DNA of 64,000 nt. Source: Pyrenophora tritici-repentis (taxonomy: Eukaryota; Ascomycota; Dothideomycetes; Pleosporales; Pleosporaceae). The translations under genes were made by a program, and so were the position numbers. The DNA lies in assembly GCF_003171515.1 (NCBI RefSeq), contig NC_089397.1, positions 1,674,001 through 1,738,000 of the forward strand. The letters run 5' to 3'. This document shows, in pieces, positions 54,732 through 64,000 of the stretch; the stretch's first letter is position 1, and every line of letters begins with the position of its first letter. The notes beneath the pieces were generated by a model that saw only the letters and a program-made list of their open reading frames with translations, ran no database searches and had not been told where the DNA came from.

Positions 54732-56869
54732 TTTGTTTGTTTAGGCTCAGTTGCAGTCACACTGTGCGCAGCGCTGCGGTGCCGGGAAGAATATGTGTAT
54801 ACAAAGCCAGTATGCGGCTGTTGATTATGGGCCAGACGTGCTCCGAATGCGATGCGTGCTCTAAGACCGGGATGGCGGATAAAGGTCGTCGTTGTCGTGG
54901 TAGCGGCGTTTCAGCAAGTGTTAGCCGGTTGAGGCAGGCACGAGTATGCTAGCAGATTAGAGATTAAGCGTGTCGAGGAATAACAATGCAGCGAGCTCCA
55001 GGCCAAACGAGCGACGAGAGAAAAAGCGTCTCTACCCCGGGCAATGGGTGTTGCGAGGTCAACAGAGTCTTAGCAACTTTACACACGGCATAGGCGGCGA
55101 GGCTGCCCCTTGCCAGCGTCCGTAGCCAGCGAATCGTAATGCTAGCCGCAGTTAAAGCCGCGAGTTATTTTGGGGAGCCCTGTTTCCACCCCGGCCTAGT
55201 CTAGCACAAACACGGCTGGCTAGGCGTGACTATGCTCACGGATGACTTTTATATGCGCAGAGGCCCGGCGCCCATGTTTATTGATTCAAAACACGCCTGC
55301 AATACTGGCTGGTAGATAGTGGGAGCTTCACCGTTGCCAACACGTGTCGCTATAGCTGTGACACGACGCTACTTGGGTACAAGGGAACTGTGAGATGCTG
55401 CCTGTCTGTCAGGTCCCTGCAGCCAGGCAGTGGACACTTCGCCTAGGACGTTTCGCACCACGACGCCTCCTCCCTATTGAAATACCCACAACCCGCTTGT
55501 CATTTCGAACCTGATCACCTTCTGCGGAACTTTCTCAGGCCCGTGTCCGACAATGCAGTACACGCCGCCTTCCAGAAACATGGCGACCAAGGACGCATCC
55601 ATGCTTGCCACTGGCGCCTAGACCGGTGCCTCGCCCAATGCGTACTCATGGCGAGCTTGCTAACCGCGGCCTGCCCGGTACACTATTAGCAAACTACGGC
55701 TGACGCTTGCTGGATACGAGCGGACCTGCGCCCAAGTGTGTTTCTGGGGGCCGTTTCCATGCACCAGAGTACTTTGGCGGGCTGACAGAAGTGACTGCAC
55801 GCTGAACGGGTGGAGCGACGTCTATTCACAACCCAGGTCCCACTAAAGACATCCCATGTACTAACCCACTTCCCATTGCACGCCTCGTCGGCTTTGCAGG
55901 CCACATGCACGCGCACCTATGGGCGTCGACGACTAATGTAAGTTATGCTACTGCGTTTGTCACATGTGCAGTCAATCGATAGTTGCAATTGCATCCTTTG
56001 TCCGCATCCAGCTGCAATCGGGCCTGACGAACAATGTTCGCCAACCACCTGAGCATTCTATGTCATTCTAACATGACGCCACGCCGGCCATGGTCAACTA
56101 CGCCGAGTACGCTCGCATCGTGGCCAAGCATCAATGCTATCTCTCTACTTTGAGCAGCCTCGCTCGCCCAATTCGGCCCCGTATGTGTAAGCCACCAGCA
56201 ATTCCGTCTTCAGCCCGTTTGGTTCAAGCCATAGTGTACTTAGTGCTCGCGTTTCATCCTCCACACTACCGAGCTTCCTTCTACCCAAGCACGCCGAGCG
56301 CTGCCGCTACTTTTTGCCAATTAATACACAGTAATCGCTCGGGCTATACACGGACGGTTTCATAAGAGTCAACTGCCGCCCTGCCCCTTCCCATGCCCAG
56401 GAGCACAGCGCCAACCTTTTACCACCTACCAATACCTAAACATCCGTGAATAATCTTTTCTCCACGCTCGCACCCAGGGTCTCGAGCTTTCACAAGCGCG
56501 GAATCTCCGGACCTAGGTCCACTTCCGCTTGTCTGTGAGTCTAGCCGCCCCCGGTCTGTCGAGCAGATCGTCAATTTCAGGGTTCAGCATCCTCGGGACG
56601 TACGTCGCCAAACAACAAATACATACATAAACCGTATCCGTTGTCACACCGCATCGCAGATACTGACTGAGAATTCAAGTCGGTATCTACCGCTATACAC
56701 TTTCTCTTATCGCATCCGCCTGACTTGCTTTCTTCGCCGAGTTTACGAGGGGCCACTTTGACAGAACCACTTTAGAGCCCCGCCACTGCAGCGAGTCAGG
56801 GCAGAAGCGGACATAAGGCTGTCGACAGAGGTTTAACCAAGGGGGGCGACGGACCCAATTTGATAAGCC
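54732..56869. promoter_or_regulatory. Shared upstream region of chitin synthase and SKT5-like gene
   Basis: 2.1 kb between the start codons of two functionally linked genes that point away from each other. I see no supported gene within it. The last 500 bp before SKT5 are pyrimidine-rich with runs of CT and CCA typical of fungal leaders. Shared regulation is inferred from the layout. Confidence 0.5.
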
Positions 56870-58906
56870 ATGACCAAGGCTATTTCCAAACCACCATCGA
56901 AGGCTTTGCCACCTATTCCACCTCACGAAGCAGCCATCCGCCAACGCCGCCCCGACTGGTCCGGTGCAAACAGTCCGCAACAATATAGGCCCAAGCATCC
57001 GCGACATTCCTCTATCCCCTCGTTTAACTTCGACGAGCATGATGACACAATAGCCGGAGGTCGTGATTCCAGACAATCGGGATCCTCTTTCAATCAAAGT
57101 TCAGACGGACATTCGAGGACACCCTCGAGGGAAACACCAGACATAGGCGTGAATAGGGATTCAGTATATTCGATACCGGCAGCGCAGGATATCCCTTTTC
57201 GGAAACTTCAGCTTAGCGACGGATTGAACCGTGTTCGATATTCGCATGTCGCAGAAATGGAGGTTGCAAACCACACGTATCAACCGACCCCGCCCGCTCC
57301 AACATATCCTCCACGCGAAAACGCACAATCGCCGACGGCTGGCTCGCAACATTCGTCGAATAACAGCGAGCGCAATAGCAACATATACTCTTATGCACAA
57401 GATGGACCGTTGCAAGTCCCACGTACCACAGTTCCCAGGCCTAGCTCCGCATACACGCTGGGCTCGGAACTAAACGCATTTGGTCGTACGCAATCCCCGC
57501 GCCTTTCCGTAGGCGGTTCTCCGTCGCCTGGCGGATCACCACATGCCCGAACCAATCGCCGTTCCCCAGACGTCAGGCCGGAATCTTCGTACATCGACTT
57601 GACGAACCTCCCATATAACCAGCAGATTGCGCCTGTGAATAACTTTGGTAACACGGGGTTACGGGGTGTTGTAGGCCAGAATGCTTCGCTGCTCGACGCA
57701 AAGAAGACTTTGGAGATGTACAGGGCAAATGTCAAGAAAACATCAGACACCGCCGTGCAGTACGAGTTTGCCTTGTTCATGATACAAGTCGCACGTGAGG
57801 TAATGGCATCGGAGAATCCCAACGATGCTCATGGCATGGCTCCGGCAGACTTGTTGAAGGAGGCGCGGCAGATTCTACAGAAATTAGCCGACCGTAGTTA
57901 CCCTTTTGCACAGTACTACCTCGCCGATGGCTACGCGTCGGGCTTGTTCAACAAAGACAAACCAGATTACGATCGTGCGTTCCCGCTTTTTATTGCTGCA
58001 AGCAAACATGGCCATGCCGAATCAGGATTCCGTGCCGCGCTTTGCTATGAATTTGGCTGGGGCTGCCGCAAGGACTATGCGAAAGCTGTCCAGTTTTACC
58101 GCGCTGCAGCATCAAAGAACCACCCTGGAGCAGCGACGCGGCTTGGAAAGGCGTGTTTGACAGGCGACATGGGTCTCCAGAACAAGTACCGAGAAGGACT
58201 CAAGTGGCTAAAACGAGCGTCAGAGTCTGCCGATTTCCAGTACAACATCGCGCCGTACGAGCTTGGTTTGCTGCATGAGACGGGTTACGGAGACGACATC
58301 TTCAAGGATGAAGTATACGCCGTGCAACTTTTTACCCAGGCTGCAGAGCTGGGTCATGCACAGGCAGCCTTGAAACTGGGGGAAGCCTACGAACATGGCC
58401 TGCTGCGATGTCCAAAGGATGCTGCACTTTCGGTGCATTACTACAATTGCGCTGCCCAGGCTGAAATACCAGAAGCCATGATGAACCTCTGTGCGTGGTA
58501 TATGGTCGGAGCAGAACCGGTTCTAGAGAAGGATGAGAACGAGGCGTATGAATGGGCCAAGAAAGCCGCTTCGTATGGTAAGCACATCATCGTGCGTTCC
58601 GCGTGGGTACAGTTGCTAATGATCCTAGGTCTTCCGAAGGCGGAATATGCGTGTGGGTATTTCACAGAGATGGGCATCGGTTGCCGACGGGATCCTTTGG
58701 AGGCCAACGTCTGGTACGTCAAAGCCGCGGATTCTGGAGACGAAAGAGCAAAGCAGCGCCTTGCAATCATTCAAGCTGCAGCATCTGGGCAGCCACGTGC
58801 GCCAGCGAACAACAGTTCAAAGAGCAAGCTCGTCAAGGCGGGGAAGGTTGTAAAGGGGAAGGACTCGAAAGAGAAGGAGAAGGAGGAGAGTTGTGTGGTA
58901 ATGTAA
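56870..58906 (+). CDS. Chitin synthase activator, SKT5/CHS4-like Sel1-repeat protein
   Basis: In yeast, Skt5/Chs4 binds and activates the Chs3 (class IV) chitin synthase at the plasma membrane. Exons are 56870-58577 and 58629-58906; the 51-bp intron (GTAAGC to CCTAG) is a multiple of three without stops but interrupts a Sel1 repeat (ASYG|LPKAEYACG), so I splice it, giving 661 residues. The N-terminal 280 residues are Ser/Pro/Asn-rich and disordered. Sel1 repeats run from about 340 to 620 (YPFAQYYLADGYASG, HAESGFRAALCYEFGWGC, HPGAATRLGKACLTGDMG, HAQAALKLGEAYEHGLL, EYACGYFTEMGIGC). The last four residues, CVVM, form a CaaX prenylation box after a Lys/Glu-rich linker, as in Skt5. The start is an ATG at 56870 after a stop-rich leader. 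Confidence 0.93.
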   Translation: MTKAISKPPSKALPPIPPHEAAIRQRRPDWSGANSPQQYRPKHPRHSSIPSFNFDEHDDTIAGGRDSRQSGSSFNQSSDGHSRTPSRETPDIGVNRDSVYSIPAAQDIPFRKLQLSDGLNRVRYSHVAEMEVANHTYQPTPPAPTYPPRENAQSPTAGSQHSSNNSERNSNIYSYAQDGPLQVPRTTVPRPSSAYTLGSELNAFGRTQSPRLSVGGSPSPGGSPHARTNRRSPDVRPESSYIDLTNLPYNQQIAPVNNFGNTGLRGVVGQNASLLDAKKTLEMYRANVKKTSDTAVQYEFALFMIQVAREVMASENPNDAHGMAPADLLKEARQILQKLADRSYPFAQYYLADGYASGLFNKDKPDYDRAFPLFIAASKHGHAESGFRAALCYEFGWGCRKDYAKAVQFYRAAASKNHPGAATRLGKACLTGDMGLQNKYREGLKWLKRASESADFQYNIAPYELGLLHETGYGDDIFKDEVYAVQLFTQAAELGHAQAALKLGEAYEHGLLRCPKDAALSVHYYNCAAQAEIPEAMMNLCAWYMVGAEPVLEKDENEAYEWAKKAASYGKHIIVRSAWVQLLMILGLPKAEYACGYFTEMGIGCRRDPLEANVWYVKAADSGDERAKQRLAIIQAAASGQPRAPANNSSKSKLVKAGKVVKGKDSKEKEKEESCVVM

Positions 58907-59813
58907 GAAAACACAGGGGTTTCTGCGTTGTCTTGGTCTACGCTATACCCAATTTGCGTTTGTGCTTACCACGGTGAGCATTGGGCCTCCGCCATCGGAT
59001 TCTGTAATTGACGATGGCGCTAATGAGAGGTGGTGCATATACGGCGTTTGCTTATTTATTGCATACTGCGTTTGGATCTCAAGGGCGGAGTACTATAGCT
59101 TTTTTGGTGGCGTACCGCTCAGCCGCAGCATTATAGAAACTGCATATTGAAGATAGTCGCATGTCTATGCAACGCGAGTGATAACCACGGGTGATAACGG
59201 CTTTGGGCCTTCCATACAGGTCTCGTGATGCGTCTCCAGAAGCGCCGATTGGCTCAAAGCTTACACCGTCTTACGTAGTGTTGAACCACAAAGTAACCGA
59301 CGTCTTTCCGTCTGCATGCGGTCATGGCCTCAACACTTGAATCCCACGGTCCGCCCTCACAGAATATGTGAGCAATTCCTAGTATGCAGTTGCGCAACTA
59401 GTGACGCAGAATGCTGTATTACGAATATAGACGTTCTAGGAAGACGTGAAGTTTGTCTGCAATACAATCGATAAGGCCTTGGCGTGCGTCCTATGTGGAG
59501 TCGCTTGTCGTCGCTCCCCAGACCGTTGCTAACCGTTACCGAATCGGTACACATGATGCAGGTTCGCAGTTCGCGGCTCCACCTGCACGCCTTTCGAGTA
59601 CATATGGCCATAGGGCGTGTGATAACAACAAACCTTCGTTTAGATCAAAGTTAAAAGGATTCCTCGCCCCAACACCTCAACTTCAGTTCATACCAATCTC
59701 AACCATCTCGTGTACTTGCGGCCACTATTACTCCCCAGAGAACAAAGAAATCATTGGAGCCTGCATGAATTACTAAGAAGCGAACCCAAGTCAGAACTGA
59801 TATTATATACACA
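58907..59813. other. Intergenic region upstream of the aminotransferase
   Basis: 3' flank of SKT5 and promoter of the aminotransferase gene. I see no coding region, repeat or exact GCN4-type site. Confidence 0.45.
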
Positions 59814-61490
59814 ATGCCACCACCGTCCGCGGTCGAAGTGTCAGCTACTTCAGACACTTCTGGAGTCACTCTCCCGAACCCGCTGAGTGCACCAGTGCAG
59901 AGCAACGAGATCCATGGAAGAAGAAAAAAGACGGCTGTGTCACAATGGGGTGTGGCCGCGCCGGCGGATACAGCAAACTTTCGGCTCAGGTCCCATGATC
60001 ACAAACCAAAGGCCAAGCAATGGAGTCGTATGTTTTACTCTAGCATGATGCAATCTCCCCATCAACGCTAATGGGAATACCCAGATATTATGACCAAGGA
60101 GGCTAGCATACGAAAGGGAAACTCACTCAAAGAAGCTGCCAAGTTTCTCGGGACACCAGGCATCATTTCTCTTGGCGGCGGTCTACCGTCCAGCGAGTAC
60201 TTTCCTTTCGAAGAGCTTTCCATCAAAGTTCCCAAAATCGGGCACTTTTCAGAGGCCGAAACTAAGGAATCTGGTGTGATTATTACAGCCGGTAAACATG
60301 ATCTCGCAGAGAACAAATCTACCTTCGATATCGCTACGGCGTTCAATTACGGACAGGGAGCTGGTTCTGCACAACTCTTACGGTTTATGACGGAGCATAC
60401 AGAGCTGGTGCATGACCCACCGTATGAAGACTGGAAGTGTACAATGACGGTTGGAAGCACATCTGCCACAGATATGCTTCTACGCATGTTTACGCGGCCA
60501 GGCGAAATGATTCTATCTGAAGAGTATACCTTCTCCGCCTTTGTAGAAACCGCCCGACCTATGGGCGTACGCGTATGCAGTGTCCCGATCGACAATGAAG
60601 GTCTCCTTCCAGCAGAGATGAACAATATTCTCACAAACTGGGACCAAACCGCCAGACGCGCTCCAAAACCACATCTCCTCTACACTGTACCCACCGGCCA
60701 GAACCCCACAGGCGCAACGCAAAGTGCAGAGCGACGACGAGCCCTGTACAAAGTATGCCAAAAACACGACATCCACATCATAGAAGACGAGCCCTACTAC
60801 TTCCTGCAAATGCAACCTTACACAGGCCCCGACGCCCCTGCCGTACCCCCGCCCTCTTCCCACGCCGATTTCATCAAAACCCTCGTCCCCAGCTACCTCT
60901 CCATGGACACAGACGGTCGCGTAATCCGCATGGACTCGTTCTCAAAAGTCATCGCGCCCGGCTCACGAGTCGGCTGGATCACAGCGCCCGCCCAAGTCGT
61001 CGAGCGCTACGCCAAATACGCAGACGTATCCACGCAGAACCCGTCTGGTATCTCGCAACTCGTCCTCTTCAAGCTCCTCGATGAACACTGGGGCCACGCC
61101 GGCTACCTCGACTGGCTCATCCACATCCGCATGCAATACACCGCGCGCCGCGACATCATCCTCGCTGCGTGCGAAAAGTACCTCCCGCGAGAGGTCATGG
61201 CGTGGAAACCGCCAATGGCCGGTATGTTCCATTGGATGCAAGTCGATTTCAGGAAACATCCTGCGTATCCTGAGAAGAGCATTGAGAGTATCGAGGAGAG
61301 TATTTTCATGCGCGTGATTGATCATGGTGCGTTGGTTATGCGGGGGAGCTGGTTTTATGCGGATAATGAGGAGGAGCATGATACGTTGTTCTTTAGGGCG
61401 ACGTATGCGGCTGCGCCGGGGGAGAAGATTGAGGAGGGTATTAGGAGGTTGGGAGAAGCGGTTAGGGAGGAGTTTGGTTTGGGCGTTTAG
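59814..61490 (+). CDS. Aromatic amino acid aminotransferase, ARO8 type
   Basis: PLP-dependent fold-type I (class I/II) aminotransferase acting on aromatic amino acids and possibly 2-aminoadipate, as for yeast Aro8. Exons are 59814-60027 and 60085-61490 (57-bp intron, GTATGT to ACCCAG), giving 539 residues. Conserved blocks are IISLGGGLPSSEYFPF, ATAFNYGQGAGSAQL, TVGSTSATDMLLRMF, TVPTGQNPTGATQ (substrate and cofactor Asn), IIEDEPYYFLQM (PLP-contacting Asp/Tyr), RMDSFSKVIAPGSRVGW (the Lys of SFSK forms the Schiff base) and a C-terminal FFRATYAA (substrate Arg). No mitochondrial presequence is apparent. The donor could also be GTCGTA three bases upstream; I prefer GTATGT. Confidence 0.92.
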
Positions 61491-61960
61491 ATGGATATAT
61501 GCATTGTCAGAGGACAGGAGCGCTTTTGCATTTTTTGCTAAGGGTATACATATTATCAAGGATACATAAATTTGGAAGAATGGCAGGCATGACTAGCACT
61601 CGCATTGTATTTGAAAAACAAGCCCAGGATAGTAGAAACTAATCGCATGTGTGATTACGGGGAGAATCCTTGTTTAACCTATTGGGCGTTTTCACAAGGT
61701 CTGTAGGCGCCAGGCTCAGGTTTTAAAGGCAGATTTGTACTCCTGAGACGCGCTGTATTTGGCAGGCCCCGCGTATTAATCCCGGTCTTTACCGTGGTCA
61801 ATATCTATAGTCTTCAACCCACGTCTCTTGTAGGATCTACTCGGTATTGACATTCTCAACTGCCTACTACATCTCAAGACTGCTGTGGGACATAGAAGAG
61901 CTCCGTTATTGCCTGATGCAGAGAAAAGTCATACACAGAATCTGACTCATCTCACTTCAC
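61491..61960. other. Convergent intergenic region
   Basis: 3' flanks of the aminotransferase and the MFS transporter. Nothing else is seen. Confidence 0.5.
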
Positions 61961-63490
61961 CTAAGAGCTATCCTTGCTCTTCCTTCCGTCGCTCTCATCA
62001 TCACTATCCGTATCGCTTACCAATCCAGCCAGGGCCTCGTCATCTAGACTCTCAACATCATCTTCTCTCCCAGCATCTTTGTTAACCTTGACATTCACGA
62101 ACAACACCCACAGTCCGAGGTCATATGTGATTCTGCAAGCGCCGCTTGCCAAGAACGCAATCCAGAAGTTGTCGTGTCCAGAAAGGAAGCCGGTGATTGA
62201 TGGTCCAGCGCTAGCCGCTAGCGTACGCAGCATACCCGTAATACCCATGACACCTGTGCGCTCCTCTGGCTTTACGACTGCAGCGATAAAGGCCGCACGA
62301 GGGGCTTGATCCATACTGTTTAGTGCAGCTCGAAATAATAGTAGGCCCACTGTCCAGCCAACACCCGATGGTAGCGGGATGAAAGCACTAGCAAGTGAGG
62401 ATGGGATATGTGTGAACACCATCGTATTGATGAGACCGATACGTTTAGCCAGCGGTCCGGCGAAGATTGCACCGACAGCGCAGAGGAATTGCGAGGCTGA
62501 TGTAATGTCTCCGAGTGTCGTCTTAGGGACGTGGAACTTCTGCTCGACGTAGTAGTTCATTAGCGAGTAAGGAGTCATACCATCTGCCAAGCTATCAATG
62601 GCCAGAAGAATCCAAAGCCTGAACATGATCGATCGAGTAGGCTTCGATATCTGACTGAAGTAACTTGCTTTCTTCGCGGATGGTGCGACTCTCGGGTTGG
62701 CCTGTCTTCCTATATTGTTGCGATCTTCCTCAAACCCGTCGGTGGTGCTGGGAGTCATGGCTTCCAGAAGTACCTCTTCTTCTTCCTCGTCATGTCCACC
62801 TCGTCCTCGTTCATTCATTTCTGCATGCTTTTCACCGGCAACTTCACATCTGTTGCTCAGACACAGGCACAGAATGCTTCCGAGGACACCAAAGGCTGCG
62901 TATCCCCAGAACAAGGTATGATATGCCTTGGTCACATTTCCGCTGTGCTTCTCGAGTGCATGTACCGTTCTTCCGGCGACCTCTGCTCCAATTGCTCCTG
63001 CCATTGTTGTCGCTGTAACATACCAAGCCAATACATCGCTTCGGGTCTTGTCATCCGTCAATCCACTTAGTATGCTCTCTTCAACAGCCCTGAATGGACC
63101 GCAGTCGGCACCAGTGACAGATATAATGCCGAATACGGCAGCGAGGAGCAGAATCCAGAAGTTTTCTGAAAGCGCGAATGCGACGCCTGAGCCAGCCATC
63201 ATCACACTTCCCATGAATAAAATTCGTCTCCGGCCAAGCTTGTCCGCCACAAGGGTAAGTAGCAACGAAAGCAAGACATCTCCAAGCAGTGTCAAAGTCA
63301 TGAAGACTCCAATCCTCCCATCGGGAAACTTCAGCGAGGAGAAGAAGAGGGCTAGAATAAGACTCGGTATGCCGGCCGTGAACATGCGTAGGGAACGCAG
63401 CGATATGATGATATAAGCATCTCGTCCTGTTGCGTTGAGGGATGTAATTCCGAGAAAACCAGCAACTCGCGAGATCGCAGTAGGAGCCAT
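61961..63490 (-). CDS. MFS transporter, substrate unknown
   Basis: A single exon of 509 codons from ATG at 63490 (the open frame continues eight codons to a GTG). Around twelve hydrophobic segments are arranged as six plus six, with a long charged central loop (EMNERGRGGHDEEEEEVLLEA) and an acidic C-tail (VSDTDSDDESDGRKSKDSS). The loop after the second helix carries the MFS motif LVADKLGRRRILFMGS, and GPLAKRIGLINT is the equivalent in the second half. DCGPFRAVEESIL and LNSMDQAPRAAFIAAVV are ordered blocks that suggest a separate fungal subfamily rather than sugar porters or 14-helix drug pumps. No substrate can be proposed. The gene converges on the ARO8-like gene with no clear functional link. 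Confidence 0.85.
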   Translation of the reverse strand: MAPTAISRVAGFLGITSLNATGRDAYIIISLRSLRMFTAGIPSLILALFFSSLKFPDGRIGVFMTLTLLGDVLLSLLLTLVADKLGRRRILFMGSVMMAGSGVAFALSENFWILLLAAVFGIISVTGADCGPFRAVEESILSGLTDDKTRSDVLAWYVTATTMAGAIGAEVAGRTVHALEKHSGNVTKAYHTLFWGYAAFGVLGSILCLCLSNRCEVAGEKHAEMNERGRGGHDEEEEEVLLEAMTPSTTDGFEEDRNNIGRQANPRVAPSAKKASYFSQISKPTRSIMFRLWILLAIDSLADGMTPYSLMNYYVEQKFHVPKTTLGDITSASQFLCAVGAIFAGPLAKRIGLINTMVFTHIPSSLASAFIPLPSGVGWTVGLLLFRAALNSMDQAPRAAFIAAVVKPEERTGVMGITGMLRTLAASAGPSITGFLSGHDNFWIAFLASGACRITYDLGLWVLFVNVKVNKDAGREDDVESLDDEALAGLVSDTDSDDESDGRKSKDSS

Positions 63491-64000
63491 GGTAACAATG
63501 TGACTACACCGCACACTTGAGGACGACCAAAGAACTCGAGCGCAATGTACGTGACACCGAAAGATAAAGAAAGGATAAAGAAGAAGAGAAAATCCGCATG
63601 CTACCTCGCGACGAGTGATCGCGTGTCGTACTAGTGTGCCAGCAGTAACTATACCCGTCCCGGGTTTAAGCTACTAAGCCTTTCTGAGTCACACATAGTG
63701 CTGCGGTTATGCATGTTCTAGAATCTGGTTGGGTGCTTTGTCTTTTCCGCGTCTGTTTTCCGTGTCTATTTTGATTGTGACTGCTGGAGACGCTGCAGGC
63801 TGCGCGGCCGAGACGCGGAAGGCAACCCCGCATCAAGGTGAAGGTGTGACTCTGCATCATTAGCCCGAGGGCTAGCTTATCGCTGTCACGTGTCTGTGTG
63901 GTATCTCAGCGACGTGCTCGCAACACTGCAATACAAAGAACTGTACGGCCCAATTACTTGAGAGTCGGATAGATTTCTGAGGGTTGAGCACAGATGAGGG
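63491..64000. other. Upstream region of the MFS transporter
   Basis: Promoter of the minus-strand MFS gene, running to the window edge. No supported gene. Confidence 0.45.

Noticed and set aside
59814..63490. Aminotransferase plus MFS transporter as a metabolic gene pair
   Set aside because: They are convergent housekeeping-type genes with no shared promoter and no substrate link visible.

Overview
This window reads as nuclear DNA of a filamentous ascomycete (Pezizomycotina). Dothideomycetes/Pleosporales is my best inference from gene content and style, but it is not proven. The evidence is single genes on both strands with their own promoters, short GT-AG introns (mostly 46-60 bp, a few about 100-160 bp), intergenic gaps of 0.2-2.8 kb, and fungus-specific proteins (LCL3-type nuclease, class IV chitin synthase, SKT5, LSD1 fused to an HMG box). 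I find no operons, rRNA or tRNA genes, CRISPR, viral genes or intact transposons.

Layout. 1-12 kb: LSD1-like histone demethylase (-), LCL3 endonuclease (+), and mitochondrial arginine-specific carbamoyl-phosphate synthase large chain (+). 12.3-14.6 kb: a patch of apparent decay with a broken small gene (-), a 53-58 bp minisatellite and a coiled-coil gene interrupted by a stop and a frame change (+). 15-24.5 kb: a tail-anchored-like hypothetical protein (-), a GT34 alpha-1,6-mannosyltransferase of the Mnn10 type (-), and a large single-pass membrane protein with a cysteine-rich membrane entry (+). 26-32 kb: a PHS-type MFS transporter (+) and a small secreted, GPI-anchor-like protein (+). 33.5-37 kb: NOC4 (-) and ATP4 (+), divergent over about 200 bp and flanked by two copies of a small inverted-repeat element. 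37-46.5 kb: a disordered small protein (+), a CAT-superfamily acyltransferase with a separate first exon (-), TFIIF beta (-) divergent with CSN4 (+), and mitochondrial bL21 (-) divergent with NSA2 (+) over about 195 bp. 47-59 kb: a WD-repeat protein (-), class IV chitin synthase (-) and, facing away from it across 2.1 kb, its probable activator SKT5/CHS4 (+). 59.8-63.5 kb: an ARO8-type aminotransferase (+) and an MFS transporter (-).

How the genes relate. Most are conserved housekeeping genes with independent roles. Linkages worth noting are the divergent chitin synthase-activator pair, two short divergent promoters that each join a ribosome-assembly gene to a mitochondrial-function gene, and a cell-wall theme (mannosyltransferase, GPI-like protein, chitin synthase, SKT5) spread along the window. 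I did not find a convincing undescribed multi-gene system. The best novelty candidates are the small TIR element, a 22-bp-arm hairpin between convergent genes, the decayed 12-14.6 kb patch, and two uncharacterised membrane proteins. Exon boundaries were set by eye from splice signals, reading-frame continuity and family similarity, with no transcript evidence.
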